Position numbers and translations under genes: made by a program
Notes under the pieces: model-generated
What the model was told of the DNA's origin: nothing
Seen by the model: only the letters and a program-made list of their open reading frames with translations
Databases searched by the model: none
From: Blastomussa wellsi
Taxonomy: Eukaryota > Cnidaria > Anthozoa > Scleractinia > Plerogyridae
Assembly (NCBI GenBank): GCA_947652115.1
Contig: OX393570.1
Span: forward strand, 4,584,461-4,648,460
Length of the DNA stretch: 64,000 nucleotides
Reading direction: 5' to 3'
In this document: one piece after another, positions 23,324 to 37,800 of the stretch
How positions within the stretch are numbered: position 1 is the stretch's first letter
Layout of the letters: every line of letters begins with the position of its first letter

Positions 23324-26300
23324 CTATTTTTTCAAGTCCGCTATTCTTCGGTCCAGAATTCGCTCCAGTTCCTTTTTCTCGTCGGTTCTCCTCGGCCAAG
23401 AAATCCGAAGTGACAGAGGAGCGCCTGGCACCAACTGGGGTCGCGGAGCGCTGTGGATAAATAACATGCTTAGGTTTTTGTAAGAGATTTAAAGCGCTTT
23501 TTTTCTTGGTTTATTTAGCGGCGCAAATATAAAACCACAAGGGAATTGTCGAAGAAAAGAAAGGATAAATAAATTCGCGAATGTAACAAGCTTTTTTCAT
23601 TTTATTACTAAAATAAATACCCACAGTGGCGTGCCGTTACGTTTATCAGAATGTTTCGATTTAATGACTACAGTTCGCTTTTATGTGCACTGCCGTTACC
23701 GCACTTACAAGCTATTGCCCAATCACAGTTCGCGAACGATCTTAGTTATTTGTAAGGTCAAATAACTAAAATCCACAGTATCAAAACCAGCTGTTGAGTA
23801 CTGTTCAAGGGCATCTGAAACGCTTGGAATCCTGTAGGCTGTTCCATTGCTCTGCACGATTCACAGCACCGCCAAGATTGAACACACTACATTCATTTGA
23901 ATACTTGCGCCAAATCACGGAGGATCATCTTACATGTAGATTAGGATGTTCAATTATAACCTGAAGGCTGTTTTTTCCACCGTTTCACACAGGAAACACG
24001 TTAAAAGTCGGTAATGAACGTCAAAACGTTTCCCTCTCAGTCTGGGGTGCTCTGTCGTGGGTCAATTTTCATTAAAATTCACGTGTACCCCAGCCTAAAT
24101 AAAATTATTACGATTTCTTTCTATCTAAGAGTCGTATAATGTTTTTTTTTTTTTCACGGTAGTCAGTGTAAAATGTGCTAGACACAACCATCGTAAAAAA
24201 ATATTGACATTAAGATCACCTCTGAATCTGAAGGAGCCGCGCCTGCATTCAGGTCAGCGTATGTCAGCGCTTCAGTGTCCGTGTAACCACTGCTGGCGCT
24301 CGTCTGACTCAAATCCACGGGCCTTCTGGGGACAAATTCAGGAGGGACCTTGCTTGTTGAGGACATCAGAGGCTGAGGAGAACCTGGGGACATTAATTCA
24401 GGCACCATGGATAGATTAAAGTTGTGAAGTTAAATCATATAAATCATTAATGAAATATCGCCTGGGAGAAAAACGCGAGGCAGGCTTACTGGCCGATCGG
24501 CACATAGGCTACTTTTTACGATCTCTCTTCTGTCCATGATTTGTAGATTTAAACTGAACCAAGAACCTCAGTCCAGTTTTCCAAGGATACATTTTACCAG
24601 AAAATCTGCGCTTTTATGTGCTATAAAGACACAGTGTATTTCGTACAAAAATGAGAAAGATCCATTTATGTTTTAAGAACTACCTATCGCTCGAGAGCCC
24701 AAATAAACATTTATAATGAACAACTTTTAGGGCATTGAATTTTGGATTTGAAACTTAAGGACTTTCATGGTGCGTACGAACCTTCTCTGCAAGGTTATTT
24801 TTTTAGTTTTGTTGTTTTATTTGCAGTCTATCAAAATTCAAAAACAACAACAACAACGAAAATGCCTTCTAAAAACCGTGAACTACACCGAAAGTTTCAC
24901 CTAACAGAAGCACGTTCTAAGAAGGGATCTTTACCATTAGCTCGGTGTTCAGTTGCAGCTGCACCGCCTTTTAGTCGTTCGTTCTCCATCTGCAAATTGT
25001 GCAGTTGTGTCTCATATTTTCTGATCGTGGCTTCAAGGCGACCTTCCAACGACGCCACTTTACGGTCAGACTCGGAACGCAGCTCGCTGTGGCGTCTGCA
25101 AAGAATGAAAAGAGGAACAATTCTTTAAAAAAGCGACAAAAGCCACAAGTGATCAGCCTTGCATATGTCATCATGCTCTCAATATCCGTCAACTGCTGCT
25201 GACGGATATTCTGCGATATACTTAACTGTAAGTTACGATAATTCGGTCGAAGTCTTGCAAAGCGCCGCATTACGGCAACTTTTCTAGCTGGTAAAGGCAC
25301 TTCGTTGACAATTTGTGGAATAATAAAACAATTATCCTGCCCAATCTTGCAGAATTTCGCCTGATTTTAGCCAACTCGGCCTACGGCCTCATCGGCTAAT
25401 TATCAGCCGATATTCCGCGCGATTTTGCAGGATAATTGTTAACTGTATGGCCCACGGTATCGAATCCCATAGCTTTAGAAAATTGACGGGACATTTTCGT
25501 GGAACTGCTCAAAAGTTCACTTTATCAAATCAGGGCAAGAAACCGGGAGCACCTGGAAACTAGCGAAGTCACAATGACGTTTGACACAATGTTGCCTAGA
25601 AATTCCACTGCAACAAATCGCTGTCACAGTCAATCTCCCGCGGTACCTGAATTCGTTGTCCTTGATGTCTGCCAAAGCGTCTTGATTCTTTCTCAGGACG
25701 TTTCTGTATTTGTCTTGATATTTAGCTTCTAACGTTGTCAGTTCTTCGCTGAGCGCGGCTACCTCAGTTCGCAAAGTTCTGTTATCATCCTGAAATGATA
25801 CATTGGAGAAATCAGAAAGCAAGCAGTCAGGCTATGGACTGCGGTTTATTTTCGTATGAAAAATCATAGTTCAGAATAGCATATTGTTTCTTCGATTTTT
25901 TAAATGATTAAGAAAATTACCTCAAGCTGACCGATGAGCTGCAGATTGCCACTGTAAAGGTCTGATAAATCCTGGAAAATAAAACACGTAATTTTGGTTT
26001 ATTTGGCCACACTCAATATGCGTCACTAAGCCATTCAATAACAACACATGCTTTACTACCAAATTAAAAAGTTAAACTTAATTTACAGCATTAAATATTA
26101 GTACAAAAAGGTAATATTTACCACTGAACGAGAGTGCATGGTTGCATATTATGAATTCAAACGTTACACGTCTTTATTTGCAGGGTTCAAGTTAAAGTCG
26201 GCACACTGGCTATGTGAACTACGTAATTTGGTTTTATCAACTGGGTTGATAATGTCAATTGGCCACCGTAAAGAGATTCAAGAGCTGACGTTTCGAGCGT

Positions 26301-29300
26301 TAGCCCTTCGTCGGAGCGAACTACGCACACGTTTTTAAATAACCCTATTTCCCCCTTCACCAGATGGGAGGTTAGTGCAGGTTGCCGGCAAACAGAAAAC
26401 ACACATAACGTCTACGTAGGGACCAGTGGGTCATACCACAGGAGCTTATCCCGGTTTCTGTAGCAGCATATTTCGGGTTGCCGCTTGTCTACGTTTACGT
26501 TCGCAAAAAATAACGCGACTAGGAGTATTGCTACATTCCCCCTCCTGCCCTGGATGGGATGCAAGTCCATAGAAGGGTTACCTCGGAAATAACTTCACCA
26601 GCACCCATTTAACACATGAGTGGAGAGGGGGCACTGTGCGAGTTACGTGCCTTCCCCAAGGATTCGATGTCCACATTACCCTGGCCAGGGCTCAGATTCC
26701 GACCTCTTGATCCACCCGGGGGGGGAGGGGGAAGAGAGGGGGAGTCAAACGCGCTAACCCTTAGGACACCGCGCCTCCAGACAAAGCCCACTTACCGTTA
26801 ATTGTTCATTTAGAGCGGTGTCTCGTAAATGTCTGTTTTCGATTCGCAAGGCTTCAAGTTGCGCGTTCGTTACCTGAAAGGAACAATGAAATAAAACACT
26901 TTACACGTCAAATGACAACAAACAATCGAAATCCTCATTATCACGGAAGCGTACCCTAGTACGTTCTGTATAGCATATTAAATAACATTGCCAGACCTTT
27001 CTAAGACTCGAAGGGCTAAGTTTGAGCTCCTGGGTGTATATTCTCAGGTAATCATCTACGCTGTTGTTTTCGCTTATCCACTCTTGCCGACAAAATTAAC
27101 CGACACGCGCGCACTACACGCGTGTATCCACACGCACGCAGACACGTACAGTTATTTGCAAGGCTTACCTGGAGTTCAGCAGCTGATCGATCGTGTTTTG
27201 AGTTTGTTTCACGAAGCTCTTTCTCCATGCGCTGAGCTCGCTCTGTGATTGATGCCATTGCAGTGTCCCTATCAGCAAATGAAATAAAATCAAATACGCA
27301 TGACGTGAAAACTCTTCACAACAAAAGGGCGCCTTCACAGGACAAACATGAACGAAAAAACAGAAAGAAATGAACCGAAAAACAGAAGGGTCCTACTGGT
27401 GGTGGTGGTGGTGGTGGTGGGGGGGGGGGGGGTGGGGCTCCTTAGAGCCGCCTATCGTGTTTAAAATACAGACAATGAAATAAAGCGTTTTACATTCCCT
27501 TGTTATAAATGGACAAACAACCTTTCAAAGGAAGCAAGCAAGCAAGCAAACAGACAAACAGTAAACAGTTCAACGCAAAATCACCTTTTGTGAAGTTCAG
27601 CAGTCATGTTGGAAATCTGTTCCTTCATTCCGTCCACCTCAGCTTGATGTCCATCCTCTACAGTTGAAATCCTCTCTTTAAGCTGTAGATTCAAACGTAT
27701 TATTACAAATTTCATTTCCTAAAGAAATTGCTGTAGCATCAAGAAAAAGGTTTAATTGGCGCGTTCAGGGTGCTTACCTTTTGCCGGAAAAAACCTGGCT
27801 CAATAAAAGAAGGGTTTTATGTGACATCAACCGCATAAACAAAATACCATTTACATGTGCGTTGCAGTAAACAGCGACTGCGCGGTTGCACTCAAAGGAG
27901 ATTGGGAACAGGAGAGACGTGCAAATGATACAGAAATGAAATTTGCGGTGTTCATTTCCAACAAGAAAAGAAGAGTACCTCTTATCTAGAAGTACTCCAT
28001 AATTGCGGTAAAGTTTCAAAACCTTTTTAATCCTTACGAAAATTCTCGTAGATTATTTCCTTTCTTCTTGGCCGACAGGTATGCATCGCAGCGAGAGCTA
28101 TTTTAGAAAAATCTAGGCGAATTTTTATTTTAGTAAACTAGAATTTTATTCGTACCTTTGAATTTTCCAGCATAAATTGTTTGATGTCATTTTCTTCTAT
28201 GAATTTCACCTCCTCCTGCTAAAAGTTCAACCGTAAAACACCACGATCAATTGAATTCACAGTATCAACACTTCCTGGATTGAAAGGCAAACTACATGAA
28301 ACAAAAGCTAGTCTTTAGTTACGCTGCGGAACGTCGAGTAGGTTTGCAAACTGAAGCACAAATTTCAAAACTTACCTTTCTAGAAAGCTCTGCTTGCAGC
28401 TTTGAAATTTCGTTTTTACTATTTTCTAGTCTGTTGAATTGGAAGAAATTCTGCAAGTTTTAAAAGTTCCTCCTTGAGACGAAAACATCATTGAGGGAGA
28501 TTTAATAAATTGACTTACTTTTGATTCAGATGGTTTAGTTCATTCTTTTGATACTGGCTGGTGTCTAGTTGAGACCTGCGTGAAAGATATTTTGTTTAAA
28601 ATACAACAATTTCAAACTCACGCCATGTATCAATGTGGATGGCGCAGTGACTCCGGATAGTGCAGTGTCTGTGTAAGTAAGGGGGTAAACTCACTGTATT
28701 TCCATTCGGCTTGTTCTAAGATCCTCTTTTAATCTCCTTACTTCAATATTTTCTGTTCGTCTACCCACGTCCTCTAATTGTCTGAAAATGAGTCAAGAAA
28801 TTGACAATTGTAAAAAAAACAATTTTCCAGTAAAAAAACGTTTAGATAGGCTGTGATCTCGTACTACTGTTTAAAAAACGTAACAAATACCTGTGAGAAC
28901 AGAGCCAATTCAAAGGAGCCCTACCTTATAATCTCGTCCTTCATGATCAGACTTTGTTCCAGTTTAGACATGTCTTCTGAATGTTGTCTTTGGTCATCTT
29001 CTGCGGCCTGCAGTTAACAAAAATGGGCGCGCTCAGCTGTAGCGGGGAAATCGCCATACATTTTAATGCGTGACGATGTATGTGGTTTAGGAGCAGGGTT
29101 CTCAATAAGTTTTGGAGTAGACGGCTTCAAAAGAATAGTAGGCGGCAGGAGAAACGAGTGCCGTAGGCAGGAAAAATTTCAAAAATCTAGAAGGTCAGAT
29201 ATGCCATTTCGTGTGTTTTGGCAAGCAATTTTGTAGTAAAAAAACAACTTTCAACAAGAGACTTAAGAATAAATTTTACTGAAAATTTTTCTTTTCTTTA

Positions 29301-32300
29301 AATTTTAGCTCTTTAATGAACCCTAATAATGGGGTCACACTACAAACCCCAAAAGGGCAGTTTTCCACTAAAGTAAAGGTTTTTTATAACATCAAGGCCA
29401 TTCAAAGCAGAAAAAATGTTTAAATAAAAACCCTTTTTGTCACTGTTTGTGTATATTGATTTGAACTTGTTTCAATCTATCAGAAAGTGGTTGAGAAAGT
29501 GGCAGAGTTAGCTTGAGCCACCATTTGGGCAAGCTAGAAAGAACTAAAATGCCACGTCATCAGTGTCAGATCCAAAAGCGGAGTCAGAGTCAGTGTCACT
29601 GTCTGAACCTTTTGATGGTAGATTAAGGGCCTCTAGAGCTTAATCAATTTCTTCATTTTCCTCATGCTCTCTGTCTTCCGCAGCTGTGCCACTCTGAACA
29701 ATTGTCTCCTCCCTTTCACATTGTACTCCCATTTCCTTTGTTTGGACAATCACCACGGATGGCCCTGGTGTAGGGTTATTTGACTTTGGTACCCTTGGAA
29801 GTTTTCTTCTCTCCTTTGCCTCAAGCCAGACTCTTACAGCTTCCTTTACAACAGGCAAGCAGCTCTGGACATCTGGTCCATTAATTCCCACAGCCAGTAT
29901 TGCTTGCAGCATGTCATTTTGGAGCCTGCTTCTTAGGCGAGTCTTCACATTCTTTGCAGCACTCGCCCCCTCTCTGGCCATGCATTACTAACTGGCAAAC
30001 TGGCAACTACTTCTGCGATGTAGAGAAGGAGGGGGAAGAATGTGACAAATGAAGATTTATTTTTAAGTAGATGAAGCAGAAACCATTCTGTAGTGGTGGT
30101 TTAACTTGAACCAGACTTCACTTCTGTTGGAATCATCTTCTTAATGTTATCATTTACATGGTATTTCATATTTGACCACTCTGCTAGAAGCTTTTCTGTT
30201 TTTAGCTTTTGGACTTCTTCTGTTTCAATCTGGAAAAAGTGTTTGGCTAAAATGTTAACACTGGCATTTCCATACTCTTGAAAACCATCAGCTTCATATC
30301 CTGGCACATTTACTGGATCAAAGTTACTGAAGGCACTAATAACATCAGAACTAGAAGCAAATCTTTGATCCAAATTATTTGATAGAGCTGCTACATACTT
30401 TCGTGTAAGGCTTTGCATTTGTTGATATGAGGTGGGAGGAAATGTGATATCACATCCAAGATTTGTAAAGCTGTCGACATCTGCTTGTAGTTTGTCCATA
30501 GGGATCTCATCCTCGACGATTTTGTTCAAACGTTGTTTTGTTGCTTTGATTTGTGGTTGAATAAGGGAGAAATTTATGTTGCTTCTTTGAAATGTTAGGG
30601 AAAGACTTGAAAGTACTGGAAGAATCTCTGCTAAAATGTACAATGCTCCAATAAACTTTGCATTCTTCATCTTCTTTAAAAGGCCAGCTGCTGTGGCATC
30701 ATTGTGTTTACTGTCTAACTCTTGCAGTGTTTGTATTACACCACAGTACTGTTGCTTCATAGCTTCTACGGATTTGTCAAAGCTTAGCCATCGGGTTTTG
30801 CAAGCTTTTTTCAGTTTTTTGGCCAACAACTTCTTGCCTTTGGTGGAGCTCACTCTCACTTCATTCACATTTGCTAGTACTTTCATCAATAATGCCATTC
30901 GCTTGGGTGAGTTCTCAAAATGCTTCCACGTTTGTCTTAGTATATCAGATACATCTTGAATGTATTTGGTGTCTTCATTAGAATCTGTACATGCAAGTGC
31001 TAGTCTGTGGCATACGCAGTGTATAGAAATGGTGCATGGATTATCTCGCTTTAGTTTAGAAGCTACACCCTCCCTTGTGCCTACCATGACAGATGCACCA
31101 TCTGTTGCCAGCCCCATCACATCTTTTATTTCTAACTGTGATGAAGGAAGGTTCTCTTTGAGCAAGTCACAGATTGCCTGTGCAGTAGCCGCATCATGTT
31201 CTTTTAGCACATTCTGGGCAGAAAGAAACTTTGTCTCAACTGTTCCACTTTCAGTGCAAAAATACTGGACAAAAGTTATTAATTGAGAAGTAACACTAAC
31301 ATCTGTCATCTCATCAGTCATTAATCCAAAACAGCTTGCTGCTCTAACCTTCTTCAAAGTAAGTTCTTTCACAACATTTCCAATTGTCAAGAATATTTCA
31401 ATCAAAGAACCTTCAGATCTATGTTGAAAGTACTTGATCTCAGCCACCCCTATCACATTTGTTATAAAATTAATAAGTGGCAAGAATTTTCTGTTTGGCA
31501 AGTACTCTTTCATTAGAAAATAAGCTGTTGAAAAGGCTTTCTCTAAGACAGATATTTCGGTTTCTTTTTTCTCAACAAACTCTTTGTGGAAAATAGACAT
31601 TCTTGAGATCATCTCAGCTTCTAAAGCACTCTTATGACGCCCTGACTTCCTGTGCGTTTCAAGGGCATCTGCCTTGAATCGGTCAGATGCCACTCCAGAA
31701 AATTTGTCGGTTTTTTGCAAATGATACAAAACATTCCTTCCCCCTCAACATGGCAAAGCCACCAGTTGTCGATTTTTTCAACCCAGTCATGGTTAAACTT
31801 CTTAGGCTTGATTCTTTGCAATTCCTGTTCAGTGAGCTTTGAACATTTGTTGAAACAGGTATACAGGTAAACTCTTTTATCAACGCTTCGCACTGTACCT
31901 GCGACAACACAGGATGGATGCTTGGGCTATTGGCTGTTTTGTCACCTTCATCAACACGTGCTGCTGAATTACTCGAAGTGGGCATCGCTGGTGTTTGCCT
32001 ATCGCCGTTATCGGCTGTTTTCTCACCTTCATCAACACGTGTTGTTGAATTACTCGTCGTGGGGATAGCTGGTGTTTGCCGATCGCCATCACCGGCTGTT
32101 TTCTCGCCTTCATCTTCCTGACTTTCCGTTCTTCGTGATTTACAGAAATATCGATCAATTCCAGGCTGGCTTATAGTGGGTTTTCTTTTGCTCATGGGTA
32201 CTAGATAATTAATTACACACTAGGAATTCTCGCCTTGTTCACGCCAAACGCCACGCCGAACTTATTGACAACAGATACGGTCAGCGGAATTTCACAAAAG

Positions 32301-34770
32301 GTAGGAGCCGCGCATTGCATAACACGTTTTGCTGCTGGAAATGGCTTCCAAGTTTACACTCGGTCGATTCACGCTTATCTGAATGTAGATGCAAAATAAG
32401 GAGGTAATACACCCAAAAGCAAGTATGTTTATTTCAGCAGGTAAATTTTTAAATACAGATTTAAATTTATTTTGCTTTGTGTCATTGTTTATAGCAAGCG
32501 TATCTCCGAAAAGTAGGCGGCTCTAAATTAAAAGTAGCCGGTTTTTTAGCCGGCTGCCGGCACTTAATGAGAACCCTGAGGAGAGCAGCTCCTTCGTGTT
32601 CACACTTAATATCGTTGTCGCCGCACATTAAGTAAATTACAAGCTAGCAGTAAGAGGATCTTTTACCAACAAAAACACGCAAACGAACAAAAAGCAACAG
32701 CAAAGGAAATAAAAATACAATCACCCTAATGAGATCATCTCTTGCTTGAAGTTCTAACTGCAGTTGAGCATTTTCTTCCTCAAGACGCTGAAAAACAACA
32801 GACGTTAATAATATCATAAATGAGACCGACTGTGAACAGGCGTTTTGCACCATTTGCATGTAATTATGCATGTGCGAAAACAGTATGGCAACCAGTGAAT
32901 CGTTTGGAAAGGTAGATACGCAAGGGAAAACACACATGGAAAAAAGACGGCTGCGCGGGAGAGGGGCTTGGGGGACAGGGGCGGATCTAGGGGGAGGGTG
33001 CAGGGGGTGCGCACCCCTCCCTGAGATGACCTGCAAGTATCTGAAATAACTAGTATTCAATTACGCGTTCCTTAGTGGGGCGCCACCTCCCAAGAAAAAT
33101 CCTGGATCTGCTCCTGGGGGACAGGCGAAGTACAATCGACATTTTCGAGTGTCCCTCTTGTAAAACGAGCTCGGCAAATTTTGATGTTGACATTAAGGTT
33201 ACTTCAGACCTCCAGAAAACAATCCGTACGCGCGCTGTTTTCAAGGAAATCCCCTTAAACTATATATCAACAGAAAGGTTATAAAATGTAGAATTCGATA
33301 AAATTGTTTTGTTTTGGATTTTGCTTTCAAAAGGCGGCAGAGGCCGTCAACTCCAAAATTACCGACTGACGTTAAAGGAGTCCGGTCACGGGGACTTTGC
33401 TATTTTCCGGCAGTTCTTCAACAATCATTGTCTTGTGCCTGTTACCGTACACAAAATGCTCCAACAGAATTTGAGAGCACTTATGGATATCCAGTTGAAA
33501 TCATCATCATAAAAATATACCAATAGATCAAAATTAACCTGAAGAGAAGAGCGTGTCTTTCTGAGTTCATCTTGCAGCTTGGCAATGCCAGAAGCTTGTT
33601 CCCTGTTGGATGCGAAAGCTTCTTCTAAAGAACTCTTCAACCTAAAGAAAAGCTCATTACAACTCTGACACTTCATCAGGAATGTGATGCAAAAACCTTA
33701 CGATTTGTCTTGCAAAACCGTCGACCACCAACAGAACATGGAATTGTGCTGTACTAACACACTGCCGCATTAAAGGAGCTACGTCATCACGTGGTTTGTG
33801 CATTTTGAAAACTTTAGCCCAACTTTTTTCAAATTCGTCATTTGCAATCCGTCTCAATCTTCTCCATCCTACGCCATTCTGGTTTAGTATCACTTCTTTG
33901 GGGTTTTCTTCCAAATCCCTTTCTCTGTACACAGGTGTCAGCCGAATGCTAGGCTGCTAGCTGTCCTTTTAGACCGCCGAGCGAGCAAAAAGCGAAAAAA
34001 AAATCGCTAGCCTGACTAACCAAAAACGGACAGCTAACAGTCTTGCCAAATTGGGTATTAGCAAATGCTGGTTATCTGCGTTTTTTAATTAATCGTTTTT
34101 CTCGTTAGCAATTTGTCCAAGGTTGTCCATTTTTAGCGACCTTCTACTGTAAGAAGTCTTTGAGAAAAAGAAAAAAATGAGTCACCTCAGAAACTTTTCG
34201 TTAAAGAAGAAATGCAGAGTTGTAAAAAGACGTCAAAGTTTATCAGAAAAACTGCCAAGTACGTTCCCTTACTGTTGAACAGTATCTTCAGTTCCATCAC
34301 ATTCATCCTTAGCGCGTCCAAGCTGAAATTATGCAAAATAAATCCAATTAATGGTCACATGAATCATTAATGCCTGTGTACATTGCTGAAATGCTCTCTA
34401 AAGTGGCCAGTATTGCCTTTCATGCTCAGTTGACACCACTATTCTTTTCTTTTTTTCAGGTAGGAGCTCAGCCTCGTTCCCAGGACTTTTCCGTTTTATT
34501 AATTTGAAAGGGCGTGGTAAAGCAGTTGAGTTGTAATGTTGCGTGGTAACATTTTCCCGCCATTTCCAAATTTCCAAGAGGTTGTTGTGTGAGGCGGAGG
34601 ACAGGGGAGTTTCACTTGAGAAGATAGTAAAATGTATCGCGAGTTTACTAAGTTAGTGTAATTTTTATCCTTATCTATAAATGCGAAAACTTCTCGTGCG
34701 TATAGAATGTTTGTACAATGTAATTTGGTTTTATCAACCCAGTTGATAAAACCAAATTATATTGTTATAC

Positions 34771-34815
<45 letters not shown>

Positions 34816-37800
34816 CTATTCATTTGTACAATGTAGGTTGACTTTATCCTGAAGTGTAGACGTACTTTGGACGCGCAAACGAGCGAGCGAGCGCTGATTT
34901 AATTGGAAAAAAATAGAGGGGGGTGGTTGAACGAGTAGGAAAAACTGACAAGGGAGTGGGACTATAGCTGAAATAAAAATTGACCCCAAGCGCTTGCGCA
35001 CCAAAAACGCCTGCACTAAAGGTTAGTGATGACCTTATCCACAGGGCTGTCGTGATTTGAAAACTGATACATGTATGTAAAGTAAAGTTAAAGTCTGCAT
35101 TTGGGCCTAGTGGCCCATCTTGGCATCAGGCCAGAGCTTATCCCGGTTTCTGTAGCATGAAGCGACAGAGAGTATTTTCCCCCTGGATGGGATGCTAGTC
35201 CGTCGCAGGGTAACCTCCCAGCAGTAAATTCGCCGGTCCCCATTTATACACGTGGGTGAAGAGAGGCACAGTGAGAGTAAAGCGTCTTTCCCAAGAACAC
35301 AACGCAGTGCCCCAGGCAAGGCTCGAACCCGGACCGTCCGATCCGGAGTCCAGTGCAATAACCATTAGGCCACGATACATGTATGTGCTGCAGCTGAAAA
35401 GCTGAGAGCACGTGTGGGGAGTGGACCTTCGCGCACCTGAGAATTTAATGCTGCCATTTCCTGCTGATGATCACGCTCAAGGTCTTCCATCATCTGCCGC
35501 CTCTTGTTCAGCTGCGCTTGGTATCCTAGCAACTGTTGCTAAGGTAGGAAATTGTAATAACATATTAAAGGGGTGGCGTATAAAAGGTTGCAAATTATGA
35601 TGCAGTGAGATTTTTGCCCGTAGACCAAATCACAGACTGAGATTTAACCATTATTTTCAAATACCTGCATCAAATCGCTCTTCTCAATCAAGGCTTTCTT
35701 TTGACTCTCCAGCCCTCGGATGCGGTCGTCTCGTGCTTTCCGCCCTCCCTCCCACTCCACACCCTTCGCTCGATATTCCTGTAGTATTTAAGAGACAGAA
35801 GTTAAACCAAGCGTTTCATGGAGTTGCTTTCACTGGTCTAAACTCGCACAATCAGATTCAAATCATCGTTACTGTTCCATAGATTTTTTTTTATCATTTT
35901 CTAGAGAATTATACAGTAAAAATTAATCAATCAATTATTATACAAATTAATCACTGTAATGTTGGGGATTTAATAGTTTGGGCCAAGCAAAATCATTATG
36001 GGGCGGTACGCGGCTCTTTGCAAGGTCTCACAGTATTGGCTGAAAAAGTAATAAACAAACAACAGTAACAATGGATTCAACTGTATATGTATGGTCGTGA
36101 GCGAGTGTGATCTAGCAAAACGGAAAAGAGCAACTGCTCAGAGTCCAAGGTGGTGCTCAATATCCATACCTCTAATTTATTCTTCAGTTTATCCACTTCT
36201 GAATCTCTGGATTTTAGATCAGCCAATAGCTAAACAGTGCATAACGGAAAACAATGTTTTATTTCTAATGGTGCAAATGAGCTCAACATGTTGAGTCTGA
36301 ATGGAGCATTATACCCGGGTAATTTTATCCACAGGCTAAAGTTTGATAATAGTTGAGCTTTTCTCAACCATTCATGCCAGATTCAACATCTTTAAATCTG
36401 CCTTGAAATATTGGGACAAAAGTGTGTGCATGTACATGTAGTTTTGAAAAGCCATGGTAAATTGTATATCCTGACTTTATCTATTCCCAATGCCTTATAC
36501 TGTCAGTACTGTACCTGGTCTCGCTCTTTTTCAACATGCGCTGTCTGCTTGTTGCTCTTCTTCTGGAGTTTTTCATGCTCATATTTTAGATTGTCAACCT
36601 ACATGGTGCAAATATCAAACATCAATTGCAACATACACCTCAGAACAGTTAAGAAAACATGGAATAATGGTAAAAATACAGAAGATTATAGAAATTTAAT
36701 CTCGCTTCTTTTCCCGAAGATAGTTGTGAAATAATAATTGAATTGACTAATCTATGTCGTGCTGTGTCATAGGTCGTCTATGCTTTTGCCACAGAAGAAA
36801 AGTCCTTCTTTTGTAATTCACACAAAAGCCCGCCATCATCTCTATTTGAAATTATTTTTGGCTTGTCTCGGACGGAGAAGAAATCTGTTTTCATGTACCT
36901 TTGTGGCATCAGTTGTAGAACTTGCGGGCTTAATTCAAATACGTTTCTAGTCAGTGGAAACTGTTACACGCATCTCCGAAAAAAGTCTACCTACTTCGGT
37001 GGTAATTTGGTAACTTAACTCAAGTCTGATCGAGAAAACAATTCCTGAATATCTGTATATAATTATCACCTCTTCCTTGAGATGCATCACATGTTCCTCA
37101 TACTCTGTTACAATCTCTCTTTGGGCCATCTCCATTTCATCCACCTTCTGTTGAAGACTGCCTACCTGTTGAAGATGAGAATTTATGCTACTGTAAATCA
37201 GTCATGTTACTTTCAATTAATTATAGTATTAACAACTGCATTGTGCTGTATGGAAGATGGGTGCCTAGGATATTCCAGGAACCTCCACTGAGACCAGCTG
37301 GCCCCTAGACAGTACCGTACATTGTATTACGCTCCCATGGCTGGCAATTCCTGTAACCCAGTCATGAGCTCCCATGCAGTCTTACAGGTGACTGTCACTC
37401 TGAGTCAACAGTGGAGAAGGAGGGGGTGGGGGGGGGGGGGAAGAAGTGGATGAATTGGCCAATGCTATGCTGGGAACAGAAAACTAAATGAGAATTGAAA
37501 ACTAAATTAAACTTGACTGTCTTTAGTTAAGCTAATTCTTCTATCTTCTACATTGTGCGAGGAGCCCTAGGTTTATAAGCTTCCAGCGTCTTTTGGGTTT
37601 TCTTTTGCCACATTTATTATTATAGATAATTTTAGATTATATTATAGATTGTTGTAAAATAACTTAATTTAACATAATAATTTTATTATGATAACTATTT
37701 CTTTTTGATTGTTGTAAACTGCTGTAATCTATTTTAAATTTTGTGTTTATTTATTATTGTGTGGCAAATAATAAATAAAAATAAATTAATAAATAGTATA

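Noticed and set aside
24178..24219. Reading CEP63 exon 23 through to the stop at 24178 as the protein C-terminus
   Set aside because: A phase-0 GTGATC donor at 24219 joins to an exon at 23450 that encodes the conserved family C-terminal helix, which is a better model.
35340..35373. tRNA gene on the minus strand
   Set aside because: The A and B boxes are real, but the 3' acceptor half is missing and a SINE body follows. It is a SINE head, not a tRNA gene.
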